This document shows positions 1 through 12,388 of a stretch of DNA of 64,000 nt, in pieces (the first letter of the stretch is position 1; every line of letters begins with the position of its first letter). The stretch is taken from assembly GCA_963691655.1 (NCBI GenBank), contig OY829327.1:58044079-58108078 (forward strand). Reading direction: 5' to 3'. Both the position numbers and the translations under genes were made by a program. The notes below the pieces were generated by a model that ran no database searches, was not told where the DNA came from, and was given only the letters and a program-made list of their open reading frames with translations. This DNA comes from Toxonevra muliebris. Lineage: Eukaryota > Arthropoda > Insecta > Diptera > Pallopteridae.

Positions 1-218
1 AAAAAGTCAATGTGAAAATTGAAGAAAAATCGAAAAAGTTTTCAAAACTTTGTCGGATATCCATTACTAGCGATCACTGTTGCATGTCTACGTGGCATTG
101 GCTCTATTAAATGTTTCGTCTGTTCGATTCGAACTAGTTTCCATTGCTTTGAACATCCTCATACAGATCCTTCAGTTTCTTAAACGTATTCGTGCCAATC
201 TTTCGCTTCACGGTCATC
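1..218 (-). mobile_element. Tc1-like transposon fragment, inverted copy
   Basis: This stretch is an imperfect reverse complement of 893-1117, so it is the 3' part of the same Tc1-like element lying in the opposite orientation. It is cut by the window edge on the left and joins the + strand copy near 218. It is non-coding through substitutions and small indels. The arms agree over roughly 215 bp with scattered mismatches. Confidence 0.75.
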
Positions 219-1332
219 CAAGGTATTAAATTGGGCTTAGATTGAAAGGGGGAGAAATGGTTTATCTCAAAAAGAAATTTTGAAAAAATATTCAATACAC
301 AAGTCAACGATTTTGCGAATTGTTAACAGCGGTATCGATGATCTGCGTCATAGAGGTGGGAAACTAACGAGATAACAAAATTAATGAAAGCGAATCAGAA
401 AGTGGAACCGAGATAAATAAAAAATGCATTTCAGTTGGATATATCAGCATCATCATCAAAAAAGTGGATTAAGCGCATACAACATTGCCGAAAAAGCGTT
501 TACTCTAACAAAAATCGCTTAACTCACTCATAAATACAAAAACTGGACTTTTCAACAGTTGCAAAACGCTTTTTTTTGTTAGATGAGAGCAAAATTAACA
601 TGTGCGGTTCTGACTAAAAACAATTTGTTAGAAGGCCATATGGTAAAAGATTCGACCCTAGACATACACCAGGTACGGTAAAGCACCAAGGAGGTTGTAT
701 TGTGGTCTGGGGCTGCTTTTCAGCTAATAAAAACATTATAGATTATAAAAATATTTTAAGAGACATTGTACTTTCGTACGCTAGCTTGGAAATGCGGCTT
801 GATTGGATGTTCCCATAGGATCATAACCCAAATCGCCTTGTCTCAAAAAAATTAACAACTTCTCATGTGTCCACTAGAGTCCAATTGGGAGCCATTGAGT
901 GCTCGTGAAGCGAAAAGATTAGCACGAATACGTTTAAGAAACTGGAGGATCTGTATGAGAATATTAAAAAGCAATGGAAATGATTTCGAATCGATCAGGC
1001 GAAACATTTAATAGAACCAATGCGACGTAGACCTGCAACAGTGATCGCTAGTAATGGATATCCAACAAAGTTTTGAAAACTTTATCGATTTTTCTTCGAT
1101 TTCCACATTAACTGTTTCTAGTCGTAAATGTTTTGATCTCTTCAATTCAGACTTTAATTCAATATTACTTCTTTCTTTTTTTAATTGCAACACAATTTTG
1201 TACTTTAATTTTTTTATAATAAATAGCAATAAATACGAATAAAAAAGATTTTCGATAACAATTATTTTAGTGAACTTAAGAAGTCATTTAAAGTACAAGT
1301 GATTTTAGTTGCAAATCATATGATTGGCACTG
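219..1332 (+). mobile_element. Tc1-like DNA transposon, defective
   Basis: This is a decayed Tc1/mariner-superfamily element. Out of frame pieces of a DD34E-type transposase can be read. A DESKINMCGSD block near 590-625 matches the Tc1 'DESKFNLFGSDG' region, and GGCIVVWGCFSA lies near 690-725. The reading frame is broken by stops and shifts, so it cannot make a working transposase. The 3' end at about 1243-1332 is a terminal inverted repeat ending in GGCACTG, followed by TA, the expected target dinucleotide. The same terminus recurs at 41232-41456. No intact 5' terminal repeat is visible because the left side is fused to the inverted copy at 1-218. Confidence 0.8.
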
Positions 1333-2630
1333 TATATATCGCTCGGAGTGTGTTGAAATGTGACGCAACTGTTCTTCCGGAAATTTTTTAGGCAATGGCG
1401 AACAAGCAGGATCTTCTCAGTTGTAGAAATTAATAGCTTATTTCGTATTTTGGATTTGATACAATTCATTTGAAAAAAAGTCTCTTAACCGAGGTGCTAG
1501 ATACTGGACATGTCAGCAGGATTAATGCTAAAATGCTGATATTTTTTTTTTCCATACGAATTTTCAAGTATATCCCCCTCAAACCAAAATTCAGCTATAT
1601 TTGTTCCTTTACAAGTGAAACCAATGTTGACTCAGTGCACAACATATTTAGTTTCGAAATACAATGATGGATATCTTCAATAAAACTTTTAAATTGAACT
1701 GCATGAGGATAAATAATATCTGCATTACTTATCACACTCATAAAATTGACAGGCCTAACATTTCAAATTATTTGGTAAACTTTTTTTATTTCTTTTATCA
1801 GTTGTATCAGAAATATCTTGCATCTCTATTTTATGTTGAACTAAGAACTTTATTTAGCGAAAACGAAAAAAAATTGATAATCAGTAGGCTTTATAAATTA
1901 AATTTTGTAAAAACACATTATCTTAAGAACTTTTAGCGGTTTAAAGCGAGCACAAAAAAACTTTTGTAGAAAAGCAAAAATTGAAGAAAAATACACGTCA
2001 ACTAGAAATTAGCATTGCCAGGTGTCATTGTGTAAAAAATGTCAAGCATAAAGTGTTGCCCATGAACAAACTCAATATCTATGATATAGAAAATTCACGT
2101 ATAATTTTTTTTGACTTATGTATTAAAAGTTAGAAAGGAATAATATAACTATATTAAAAATATACATTTTCGATAGATTGAATTTAGTTAAAAACCCTTT
2201 AGATTTTAATAGGAAAATAAAAAACCTCAAAAATTCCTCAGTGGCTTCAAAAAACCTTCAGTTTTAGCGGGAAACCTCTAGATCTGGCAACACTGGGGAA
2301 AATGCAAGATCGCCCGATTTGTCTGCTACCGACTTCTTTCTTTGAGCATATTTGAAGTCACTCGTTTATGTGAATAAACCACATAAGAGAACATTGAAGC
2401 AAAAATGGCAAATCTAGTGGCTGAATTGAGAAAAGTGATGAAAAATACTACGTAAACACACCCAAATGTGCATCAATTCTGGCGGCGAGTACTTGGCAAA
2501 TATTATTTTCTCGAAAAAAATTTAAAACAGAACCGAGTTTTCCATTTAGGAAAAAGTTTAAGCCTTAGGAAATCGGGCGATTACTTTTGCGCCACCTTGT
2601 ATACATATGTGCATCATATATAGGCAAACC
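1333..2630. other. AT-rich non-coding stretch
   Basis: I see no supported gene here. Short ORFs have no recognisable motifs and are typical of AT-rich DNA. Near 2275-2300 the sequence TCTGGCAACACTGGGG resembles the end of a hAT-type terminal repeat, but no partner end was found. Confidence 0.4.
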
Positions 2631-2843
2631 TTACTTCAACAACCTCGGGGAACTAGATGAAATAAGTCCAAACGAATTACTAAGCTTCATAAACCAGTCG
2701 GGATGGATCTGATTCTTTTCCGCTTGCAGAATAAAACCATACAAACCAAGAACAACTGAGGATGTGGTATCAAAACGGCGCATTAGCGCTAATTGGGTTC
2801 GTGGCACTAACCGCCACTTTAACAACAACAACAACATGTGCAT
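2631..2843 (-). repeat. Possible dispersed repeat, unassigned
   Basis: This is a less AT-rich block with an open frame of about 70 codons on the minus strand, bordered by an AAC microsatellite at 2820-2835. No domain is recognisable. Its base composition and position beside a LINE remnant suggest old repeat sequence rather than a gene, but I see no second copy in the window. Confidence 0.25.
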
Positions 2844-2961
2844 ACGTAGAATAATTTTTTATTTTTTTTGCTTTACTTTTATTGAACTACAAATTTATAT
2901 TTGCAACTATCCATCGTCTTATTGCTCAAGAAATACCAATGGGAATACCATTAGACCAGTA

Positions 2962-4102
2962 ATCATCCTTTCGCCCACTGTGCGTGCTTGACATAGCAGG
3001 GAAACGCTTTCAACTCTGCCAATTGGGACAAATTATGCAAGCACTGGAGACTTTCGATGAGCCCGCATACCTTCGACGGATTATAGCAAGTTATATCAAC
3101 GGCTGAGTGGCGGTGGCTAAAAGTCTCGACGACTTGAGGTTAGTATGTAACGACGGCATAGCCAGGATATGCGCTGGCTGTATATCGCCTCACTTGAATT
3201 GACCGCATAAAAAAACGGAAGTGGTGCTAATTAGTTCGTGGAAAAAACTTGAGGAGATAACGATCGAATTTGCAGAACACGTAATAAGGTCGCAGTCATC
3301 CTTGAAATATCTGGGTGTGTTAATAGACACCCAGACCCAAAATGTCCGTCAATGAGCACTTCTCGGAGATTAGCGCGAAAGCCTTCAAAGTCCATAGCGC
3401 GTATTCTGCCAAAAACTGGTGGACCACGTGAGGGAAGGAAACAACTTATTACTACAGACGTCGACTCGGTGATGATGTATGCAGCACCGATATGGGCCAG
3501 TGAAGAAAAACGCATTTTAGGGAAGCGTACTCAACGCAAAGGCTTAGTGCAATTAGGCACTCCAGCGGATATCGCACCATTTTAGCCGATGCCATTTGCG
3601 TGCTAGCAGCAAAGATTCCTTTCCACTTGGGGGTAGTCCGATAAAGAAAGGTGGATTTCTCAACTCATACCGAGAGTGTCCGACTTCCTGACAATTGACA
3701 GAAAGCATGGCAGCTTCGACTACTACAACACACAGTTGCTGAGTGGGCATGAAGAAGAGTTTGAACGCGCGAGGCACGTGTGAAAGGCACGAGGGAAAGA
3801 GACGAAATCGGTCGCGCCTTTGGAAGGCCACCGACGATGGAAAATCTAGTGTCACAGATGTTAGAGAGCCATCCAGAATGGGCAGCGATATCCAGGTTAG
3901 CTGCTAAAATTATTAATGCACTTAGTATTGTGGAAGAACAACGCGCAAGAATACAACGACGGGTTTAGTCAGCTACAACGGTCGTGATATACCGACGCGA
4001 CGGGAGCGGTACCTGCCAAGACGGTGAGGTGGATTTAGTGGATGGTACTCCCATATAAACTTAAGGCTTTCAACGCTTTCCTCCTCGATAAAAAAAAAAA
4101 AA
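2962..4102 (+). mobile_element. R1-clade non-LTR retrotransposon, truncated RT and C-terminus
   Basis: Reverse-transcriptase fragments of an R1-clade LINE are readable in several frames. They run LCVLDIAGK near 2970-3000, NAFNSANWDK near 3003-3035, ETFDEPAYLRRIIASYING near 3050-3105, and KTEVVLISS then SLKYLGVLIDT near 3210-3330. The order matches the RT palm and thumb of the R1 clade. The catalytic F/YADD segment is missing, which indicates internal deletion between the 'YING' and 'KTEVVLISS' blocks. Stops and frame changes make it a pseudogene. A C-terminal region follows, and the copy ends in a 13-nt A run at 4090-4102, as expected for target-primed reverse transcription. The 5' truncation is typical of LINEs. 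Confidence 0.8.
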
Positions 4103-5430
4103 TTATCCATCGATTAACGTAGTTCGCTCTTACGAGGTTTTTGAGTATTAAACTTTTTATTTTGGCAAGAGGAATAAATGTTTGCCTCATTTAAAACGGT
4201 TTTTAATTTTGCAAGCGTTCAATTTAAACGATTTGCCGTGAATCGCACCTATCCACCATGTAAATCGAGGGATTTGTGTACTTACTTATAGTATTATAAA
4301 TTTTAATATTTGAAAATATGTATCTGACTTCTTATCTATGCGAATTTCTTAAATTAAATGCAATCAATTTCCATTACCGATCACTGCAGTATTTAAAGTG
4401 ACAGCCACATCATTGTAATCAAAATGTTAACCCAAGAAGTTTGCATATATTAACCTAAAATTTAAATATGCATACAAAAAGAGATATGGTATTTATGCCA
4501 ATGAGATTTTACTGAACCCGAAGACCGCAAATACATTTACATTCTTCCATTTTGTGGGCACAAACAACATATGCACAGATGGAAAAGCTGACATAATGTA
4601 AATTATGTATCAAAGGGTTTCACTACAAAGTCAACACACAAAATTCACATTCAATATACAAATACAGACACACACACACACACAAAACACAAAAACGTAC
4701 ATAATACACACACCAGCAAACTTGAAATATATAAGTGACCTACCTACTCTCGTGCATCTAATAAATTACGGTCACGGTCAGCTGATTGTTATTCTCTAAA
4801 TAAAAATTACATTGTGGTTATTCTCAAAGCCATTTCAGCTTTGTCTTTATCTTTGTAGTCTTCACAGCTTTCTTCATGTCTTCTTCTATTTCTTTGGGCT
4901 TTTGCCTTTTGAGAAAATTCAAAGTGGACAAACAAAAATAAAATAAAACACAAACATTAATAACAACAGAAACAAAGCAGAAAATGTAAGAAAATTTCAA
5001 CTGTCAGCATATTGTTAAAATCAGTCAAAATATTGCTTTACCTACCTCAGTCTATTTGAGGCTCTTTCCTCCTCTTACTCATATCCGTACATATCTACTA
5101 CATAAATGGCAAATCTAGCATAAATCTTAAATTGATTCTATAGAAAATTTACCTATTGTCGACAATATATTGCCTGTGGTGAGAGTAATGAGTAGTGAGA
5201 GGGGGTGTCTACGGGAGGGTCCATATTTAATCATTCACTTGTTGGTGTAAGGATTGGAGGTCAAATTTAATTGTGCACATTCATGAATTTAAGGTAAAGG
5301 TCTTAAGGAACGTTTCAAAGGTGGCCACAGATTTTTCTCCTCTGCAACTAATGTGCGCCACCTACAATATGCTCACATATTCTCCAGGAATGTGCTCGAT
5401 GACTACTTACTTTGTTTTTATTATTACTAT
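4103..5430. other. Non-coding stretch with CA microsatellite
   Basis: No gene is supported. A pure CA/AC dinucleotide run sits at 4668-4684 inside a wider CA-rich tract at 4630-4710. Confidence 0.4.
4668..4684. repeat. (CA)n microsatellite
   Basis: Eight and a half perfect AC units within a CA-rich context. Confidence 0.9.
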
Positions 5431-5432
5431 TA

Positions 5433-5463
5433 TTGTTGTCGTTGTTGTTGTCGTTGTTGTTGT
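5433..5463. repeat. (TTG)n microsatellite with TCG variants
   Basis: About ten TTG units are interrupted twice by TCG. Such runs are common in fly introns and UTRs. The poly-Val or poly-Thr ORFs seen across it are artefacts. Confidence 0.85.
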
Positions 5464-5536
5464 CTGTTTTTCACTTTTGTGATAAGAACAATAACTCTCT
5501 CTACATTCTGTTCTCTGTATCCTGCAGTAAGAAAAT

Positions 5537-5559
5537 GAGAGCGAGAGAGAGAGAGAGAG
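5537..5559. repeat. (GA)n microsatellite
   Basis: GA dinucleotide run with one GC interruption. It could bind GAGA factor in flies, but nothing else here suggests a promoter. Confidence 0.8.
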
Positions 5560-5783
5560 CGCACAAAAGGCAGTATTAATGCTGTACAGGGTGTTCAATT
5601 AATTTTAAATAAACTATTTAAAAATTTTCTTGCTAGATTTAAATTATTTTTGATGTGATAACATCTTTACTCGGGGCTGAAGGAAAATTTATAGTGGATT
5701 GGATTGTGAATAACGGGAAAATTTGAAGCGCTACCCAAAAAAGCTTTTTTGAAGAGCTGATATTGCGCTTTCGTGGAAGCAAA

Positions 5784-6188
5784 TAAGCGCTGACATTAAG
5801 CTTCCTGGAAGCGATTTCAATATACGAAGGAGCGCTTACAATGGAAGGCTAGGAGAAGCGCTCAAATGAATAGGAAGAAATAGTTATTTTTATACTCTGT
5901 AACTCTCATATGATTAATATGAAAGTAAATAAAAGTTGATTTGATATTGGGAAATTTTCGTGATTCACCAAATACCAATGTTTGGTGAACCATAATTTTG
6001 GACTTTATTAATGTCATATTTGCATTTATGTATGTAAATATAATAAATAGATATAATAAATATATGTAGTATTTGTATTTAAGAAAAAAGTAAAGAGCAC
6101 ACAAGATTGTTCTTCCTAAACCACTTCCCAAAAGCGTTCCTTTTGCGATTTTTAGGAGCGTTTCCAGGAAGCTTGATGTCAGCGCTTA
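5784..6188. mobile_element. Foldback MITE-like element
   Basis: Left arm 5784-5813 and right arm 6159-6188 are reverse complements over 30 bp with two mismatches, beginning TAAGCGCTGACAT. Weaker complementarity continues inward in AGCGCT- and GCGATTT-containing segments. The interior is AT-rich and non-coding. The palindrome AGCGCT occurs repeatedly from about 5726 to 6186, including just outside the left arm. No convincing target-site duplication is visible, so the superfamily is unknown. Confidence 0.7.
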
Positions 6189-6756
6189 CTTCCTATGACA
6201 TGCAATGTAAAAAGTATATGAACTGTACTATAAGCCTTAAACCTTATATTAACAACTCCGATTTAACACCTTCTACTTAACAACCAGGGATGGTAATGTT
6301 TTTTTTTTAAACAAAAATTATGCAAAATTTTAAGCCTAAGAAAAACTTTCCTTTTTATACATTTCTGCTTCATTGGCGTAATTTTTGGCAACGTCTGCTT
6401 TTAACTCGAATTCTCCTAGCGTTTCCTATGTGCACATGCAGTTTATATATCACAGCCAAAAGTTGAATTTACATAACGTAAATTCAGACTTTTTTATAAG
6501 TTTTATTCTGAGGGAAAATGGGTTAAAGTTTACATTATGTGCTTTCAAATTTGATAATGAATATTACAAGTAGCGTTTCCGGTCAAGTAGTTTTGACGGC
6601 CGGTAGTTATCTAAATTGTCCAGATTTTTAGTTCCGGCTTTCAGAAATTGGTTCAGATGAAATTTTAACTGATAATTTTGAGCGAACATATTGAACAAAA
6701 TAAAAATAAACCGTTTAAAATATTTATGTTTATAATTTTAAGCAGTAGCATAGGTA
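6189..6756. other. AT-rich non-coding stretch
   Basis: Nothing supported. Confidence 0.35.
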
Positions 6757-6788
6757 GGGGAGGGGGAGGGGGGAGAAGGGAAACAGGG
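6757..6788 (+). other. G-rich tract, G-quadruplex-like
   Basis: Five G runs of length 4, 5, 6, 3 and 3 are separated by loops of 1 to 5 nt on the + strand. This meets the usual G3+N1-7 quadruplex pattern and is striking in such AT-rich DNA. A role is not shown. Confidence 0.75.
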
Positions 6789-8470
6789 AATTAATTCCCA
6801 TCCAGCAACATAAGAAAAAATTAATAAATTATACAAATATGTGTTAGATATCTACTTGGGGCTTTTTTTTTGTGATTGATTGTTATAGTAAAAAAAAATT
6901 CATAAAAATACCACTTTTTTAGAAAATATTAGTTAGAGACACTAAACAACAGAACACTCGGAACATCTTAATTTCAAGGAGAAAACATCTCTCGAAAAAT
7001 AATTGATGAAATAAACTAAATTTATATCATCCTCAAACTTTTAAACTTTTAAAATAAAAATGTATAGAACCTTGCCGAGCATCGAACCCAGACACCTTGC
7101 TTAGGAGTTCACTTCACATATTTAAATAAGTAAAATAAAAAAACTTACCCTGTTCAGCATAAGCAGAATCTCGTCTACAACCAATCCCAGAAGCCATAGA
7201 AGGTATTACAACACCGTAATCTGGGGTGTTTCCAGACTCATGTATTTAATTATTTTTGTAACACCCAAATCTGCCTTTGTTAGATAACTTTATGATAAGA
7301 AGTTAGGTAAAATATGTTTGGAAGTAAAAACATTGGCGGTTGCAATGTCGGATGCTTCTACAATAATACTAGAGAATTTGTTATTTTCTTACTCATCACA
7401 TGACACTTTTCCATTCGGCACAATTTTTCGGAAGTATACTTATGAAAAATAAATCAGTTTTCATTAAATAATCCTAGGTATTACATAGCACGCTGATTAT
7501 CTTCAGTAATCAGTGTGAATTTTTGAATTTTTTTCCTCTAGTTAAACATGTGTACAATTTCACTTAAATGACCCTGTATGGGAAGGACATTCTTTTTGTT
7601 TTCGCTTGATTATTTTCAACATAACTTTACGTTAGATAGCAACAATGCAACGCAAATGTATATCGAAAGAGAAAGATTGAGAGTAAATGCTTGTATCCTT
7701 CGTAAATATTCGTTCATTTTCTATATCTCTCCTACACGAACAACCACCCGCATTTGTTACGTGCTCACACCTGCATGCTGCTGCTCTTACGTTTCTTACG
7801 TACTTACGTAAATTATCAAATAAAACGAGTATTGTACCAAGGATATGAAACAGTTTGTCGGGAATTTTCGTAGCTAACGGTACCATACGGCACGCGTTCG
7901 CTTGATTTATACAATTATTTAAAATTCTACCGACGGTTATTTAAACTGATTTTGATTGTGTGCTGCTGAGTGTTTTTGATTGCGTGTGTGTGTGTGTATT
8001 TAGTGTTTGTGTGTGTACATTTATATTCAGCTTTTTACTTCAATCATTCCTGATTTCATAGTGGAAAATATTGGCATTGTGTAGCGGAATCCTTTAAAGC
8101 ACTTTCATGTTTACTGGCACGAATAATGAAGTTATCACATGTGTCGTCACTTTGTACTAAGTTGGTGTTATTGTAGTTATTAGTCCTAATTTTTCGAATT
8201 TGTGTCTTGTTATCATTACTTTACCGTTTACATTCACAATAACAACAATAGCAAAAACATCAACAAAAGCACAATCAATGAAAGAGTCAACGATGATGAC
8301 GACGACATCAGGTGGTAGTAGTAATATTGTGTTAGCAAGGACGATTTGGGTTGAAAATATTCGGTGTAGAGTGTGGGGTATACGGTCTGAATCTTTGGCT
8401 ATTTGCATAAGTGAACCATTCAATCGTCTTTGGGATTTCACATATAATTTTCCATATCATTAATTTTATA
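6789..8470. other. Non-coding stretch with GT microsatellites
   Basis: There is no recognisable coding sequence. A GT run lies at 7984-7997 and a second, shorter one near 8006-8018. The 7880-8130 part is less AT-rich and could be an upstream non-coding exon or promoter for the exon at 12220, but no initiator, TATA box or donor convinced me. A GGTTCGATGCT-like sequence on the minus strand near 7085 resembles a B box, without an A box. Confidence 0.3.
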
Positions 8471-9242
8471 CAAATTTTATGAGTTTATTAACATTCAAAG
8501 GATTAATAAAACTGTTTAATATTTTGCAATGCAATGTATGTGAAACATAACAGTAAAGAATTATTGCAATGACGACTCTTAATGGAATCTGATTTTTTTA
8601 TATGTAATTTGTAAAAACAATTTAAAACCAATGTCCAATGTTGCTCTACGTAGCCAAAAGTCAAGAAATAAAGGTTAACTAATTAAGAAAATAAGAAGTT
8701 GAAATCAGATTCCGTTTTATTAAAACTTTAATTATATTTTCTTTTAAATTTCATGTTAATCCTCTTCTTTTACGCTTCTTTTTTTAAAAGAAGATTTAAG
8801 CAGAATCAAGGCTGGTATATAACAAAATACTTTAAGAAAAAATATTTAAAATGTAATGATGGACATTGTGTAGAATTAGGAAATGAGGCACTCGTAAGCT
8901 TTTTGCTCTAAAGCAAAATTACAACACTTTTTTCTGAAGCTATAAGTTGAATCGCTTCTACTCTCAGCTTTTTTTATGGTCATAAATTCAAAACCAATCT
9001 GAAGATGCGTTTTCGAATTCTGGGAGCTGCAGAGATTTTTCTCTACGAAATAAAATTAATAAAAAAATTATGTAAACGCTCACGTATCCCCCAGGTTTGA
9101 ATCTGCATCACCAGATTTAAACTCTTTTTGCACTAACAGTAGAGATTAAATAAGGTTGAATTTCACCGTGAAATTTATCATTATAAGCAATATTTCAGTT
9201 AAAATGTTAAATTTCTATATTTTATCTAATAAATTATTTTTG
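8471..9242. other. AT-rich non-coding stretch
   Basis: Nothing supported. A phrase near 8898-8920 (TTTTTGCTCTAAAGCAAAATT) is loosely echoed at 9835-9857, suggesting old repeat content. Confidence 0.3.
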
Positions 9243-9293
9243 CGATGTTGCCATATTTAAAAAAAATAACAATTTGAATTTTGGCAACATCGT
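9243..9293. repeat. Small inverted repeat (hairpin)
   Basis: CGATGTTGCC near 9243 is repeated in inverse as GGCAACATCG near 9284, enclosing about 30 nt of AT-rich sequence. It is probably a relic of a miniature transposon. Confidence 0.5.
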
Positions 9294-10629
9294 ATATAAT
9301 GATTCATTCATTGTGATTTCAGTTGTTGTTGATTGGAGTTTCTATAAATAATTTATCCTAGTTTTGATTAGCTGATTACGAATCTAAAGTCGATTTTTCC
9401 CTGTTGCCCGAGTTTTGGTAATACTGTTTGTAAAATTGCAATACTTATGTAAGAGAGTGCTTGAGCGAAAAAATTTGTTAGCTCCATTCTAACGACAACA
9501 CTATCCCTTTTTTACCAGATTTTAAGGGTTACTTGATAAAAATTTTATAGTATGACCCTACAGAGCGAACGTTTGAGAAAAGTAACAAACGTTTTCACAG
9601 AAATATATTCGGTATACCCAAACATCCAAATGTTACCAGCACCAACACAGTAAAAAAAGTCACCGAATTTCTCCACAACTTTCCTATATAAATACAAAGT
9701 ATTTTTTGCTTTCTGATCATAAGAGAGTTTGAGAGCAAAAGCGGAGGAGGAGCCAACTGAATTAAATAAAAGTTTAGAACACAAATTATTTAACAAAAAA
9801 ACAAACGTTTTTGCTCAGAACATATTTTTTCCATTTTTGCTCTTAAGTAAAATTACAACTGCAAATGGAAATTCGACGAATCAGTTTCGGAGAGTTCTGT
9901 GAAGTCAAAAATGAAAATTATATTGGTGACATATTGAGAAACAAATTTTTACTTTTAGTTTTCCAAGCATATTATCCTTACAATTGTTTTTTATAAATGC
10001 TTGCGTTCAGAAAACGCCTCTGCTCCGCCACTGCTACCTGTGTGTCTTATGAACGCAAATTGAATACTTTATGATCAACAAAAATTATATTGAGCAGTTG
10101 TCATTGAGCGTATTATTTTTCTGATACTTGAGCTCAACATGTTGCTGAGCAGAGGTCGTTTTCCGAAAGCAAGCAGTGATGAATGTTAAAAGTAATATGC
10201 TTTTTTTTGTTTTGTTGTATTTTATTTTTAATAATTTTGATAGAGAGAGGATTGAAAAAAGTATTGCAACATTAACATTTTCCTCCATTTTCCGAAAAAA
10301 ATCGTACTCGCCGTGTATTCCATTGTTAAAGAGGCTATTTTAATTTGTACCGCGATCTAATCTAATTAGAACTAATGTACGTCCGTCCCTCTTTTCTGTC
10401 CAGCCGTACACCAGGAGATTAGTTTAGTATTGTGCACCAAGTTTTTCATCAGACATTTCCTGCACCGCAATGTCCTGAAATATGTTCTGATCATTTGTTT
10501 TTCTCATTATATAATCTCAATAGCATATTTTGCAGAGGTGTTTTTTGAGTTAGAATTGATTTTGCTCAAACGATTTTTTGTTGAGACCAATACAGAATGA
10601 ATATCTTCGCTTATTATAGTCAACTGAAA
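9294..10629. other. AT-rich non-coding stretch
   Basis: No gene or clear element seen. Confidence 0.3.
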
Positions 10630-10990
10630 GCGTTAGCGCCAGCCTCAGTCCCGCAAATACGAATAGCAAATAGTTCATGACTCTTGGTTATCTCTTTTTA
10701 CCTGTGCTCTCCCTTAATTAACAAAAGCGTTTAGGCCCCAGGAATTGGCCCACTGGCCATTTTGTACCAAGCTAATCTGCTTCTTCTTTTATTGAAAAGT
10801 GTCATAGGATCCACCATAGTAATTGGAGGAAATCTCAAACGAGCGTAATGTTCGAATAGAAACTTGTATGAATCTCTGCTTGAAAGATGCTAGGGTATTT
10901 TCCTATGAGCTCAAAGTATTTGGTTCTAACCCAAGACACTCTTCTGCCCCAGTTACATCCGTATACCATTTGATCGTTGGTTCTTTAGAT
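10630..10990 (-). mobile_element. LINE RNase H domain remnant (jockey superfamily)
   Basis: Minus-strand fragments match the RNase H domain found at the C-terminus of I/jockey-superfamily LINE ORF2. They run WYTDVTG near 10940-10960 (family motif WYTDGSK, first catalytic Asp present), then GKYPSIFQAEI near 10870-10905, then FLGPKRFC near 10725-10750 (family FxGPEPFCG). The pieces lie in different frames with stops, so this is a dead copy. Upstream RT sequence may extend toward 11280, but I could not confirm it. It probably lies in the intron upstream of the exon at 12220. Confidence 0.7.
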
Positions 10991-12219
10991 GTGTGGTGAT
11001 ATTCTAAGTCTACCCATTCATTTTTACTATTCAGTCCTGCAACAAAATATTTTCTCAAAAATATATAACTTTTGCATTCTATGCATTGTGGACAGTTCAG
11101 GATATAATTGGCTTTTGACGAGATATCCCTTTGATATTCCTTGCTTCCCTCTAGTTTCTTTTACTCTTGCGATTGTTAACTTGAATGAGTGCGAAAAACT
11201 CGCCCTAGACCTCCATTGGGTGTTGTGCCATAATAGTAGTAATAGTAAAGTAATGTTTACAGTCTTTTGTTTTAACAAAGGCGTTGGCCAAAAATACAGT
11301 TAAGGACGTAGGTCTCATCATAGATATAACTAATAAATAAATAAACATGAATCAATGTTGGATTAATAAACCCCTGTATATTTATATTCAAAATTTTTGT
11401 TATTAATTTCAATGCCCAATGCTTCATTATAATATTTTTCTTTGTACTGAAATGTATTTGTTTAATGCCTTGTTCTTTGTTAGCATTCCATTCAAAGAAA
11501 TTACAATATTTTTCATTTCAAATCAATGCAAATTACTTGTTGTTTTATGAGATTAAATTCTTTGGTAATAAACTTCTATATGTATTGTACACAAATCTAT
11601 CCATATATTTGCCATTTGGTAAAGTAAATATTTTGAACGCTAAATAATTATAACTTGAATGGTAACTATTAATTCTAGGCCAATTTATTTTTGGTTTAGC
11701 CCCACAATTGTTTAATTTACACTTTTTTCCTTTCAGTTGCATATATCAAATAACATGTTTTAATAATGCCCTTTTTTTAATCATACAATATTATATTTCT
11801 TTACATCTTAATTGGCAACGGTAAATTGTATCTTTAAAAAGTATCAAGTAGTATGCAAATTCAACGAGATACAACATATAATTTATGAGACATAAGGGAA
11901 ATCACTCATTCCTAGTTCAATATATCCCCATATATGCAAGGATACACAATTGAGCTCAGTAGCTTTTTAACTTGTGCAATAAGCAATAGCCTCTCATTAA
12001 ATCGGAAACGATGGAAAATGCTTTGAAATAAAATGTTACGTATACGCCTAGTTTGCTCTTATTTTTAATGCATGTGGATTATTATTATTTCAAGTGTATG
12101 CGGATGTGATATGAGAGAGTTTATGTAAATGAAATTTTTGACGACTTGTAAATAAGAAACTCATTAAATAAAAAATAAAGAATTAAAGTTTGTTGCTTTT
12201 TTTTTTGATTTTTTTACAG
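10991..12219. other. Probable intron or upstream DNA
   Basis: No coding features can be supported. The stretch ends with a long pyrimidine tract (about 12191-12215) and CAG, forming the 3' splice site of the exon at 12220. Confidence 0.4.
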
Positions 12220-12388
12220 TTGGAAAATTTTGATGGAAATATAAAATTTTCCTCAATAATTTCAAGAAACTATATTTTTAATGAGAGAAAACAACTAACA
12301 AAATCCAACCAAATTAATTTCAAATAACTTGCAAATAATCAGTAGTTTTAACAAAATAAATTCATCATATCATATCATTGGCGCAAAA
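12220..12388 (+). other. 5' UTR part of spliced exon
   Basis: The segment follows a textbook fly acceptor: a T-rich tract of about 25 nt, then TTTTTTTACAG ending at 12219. It is AT-rich and contains an in-frame TAA at 12296, so translation in the downstream frame cannot come from further upstream in this exon. It would be the distal part of a 5' UTR that begins in an unlocated upstream exon. Confidence 0.55.

Noticed and set aside
5407..5598. ORFs with poly-Thr or poly-Val runs
   Set aside because: They are translations of the TTG and GA microsatellites.
7880..8130. Promoter and 5' UTR for the exon at 12220
   Set aside because: Composition is suggestive, but no initiator, TATA box, downstream element or donor site was convincing.
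9080..9110. B-box-like GGTTTGAATCTGC resembling a tRNA T arm
   Set aside because: No A box, anticodon arm or acceptor stem can be folded around it.
10989..11303. 104-codon ORF on the plus strand
   Set aside because: It lies opposite and beside a minus-strand LINE remnant and shows no domain or start context of note.
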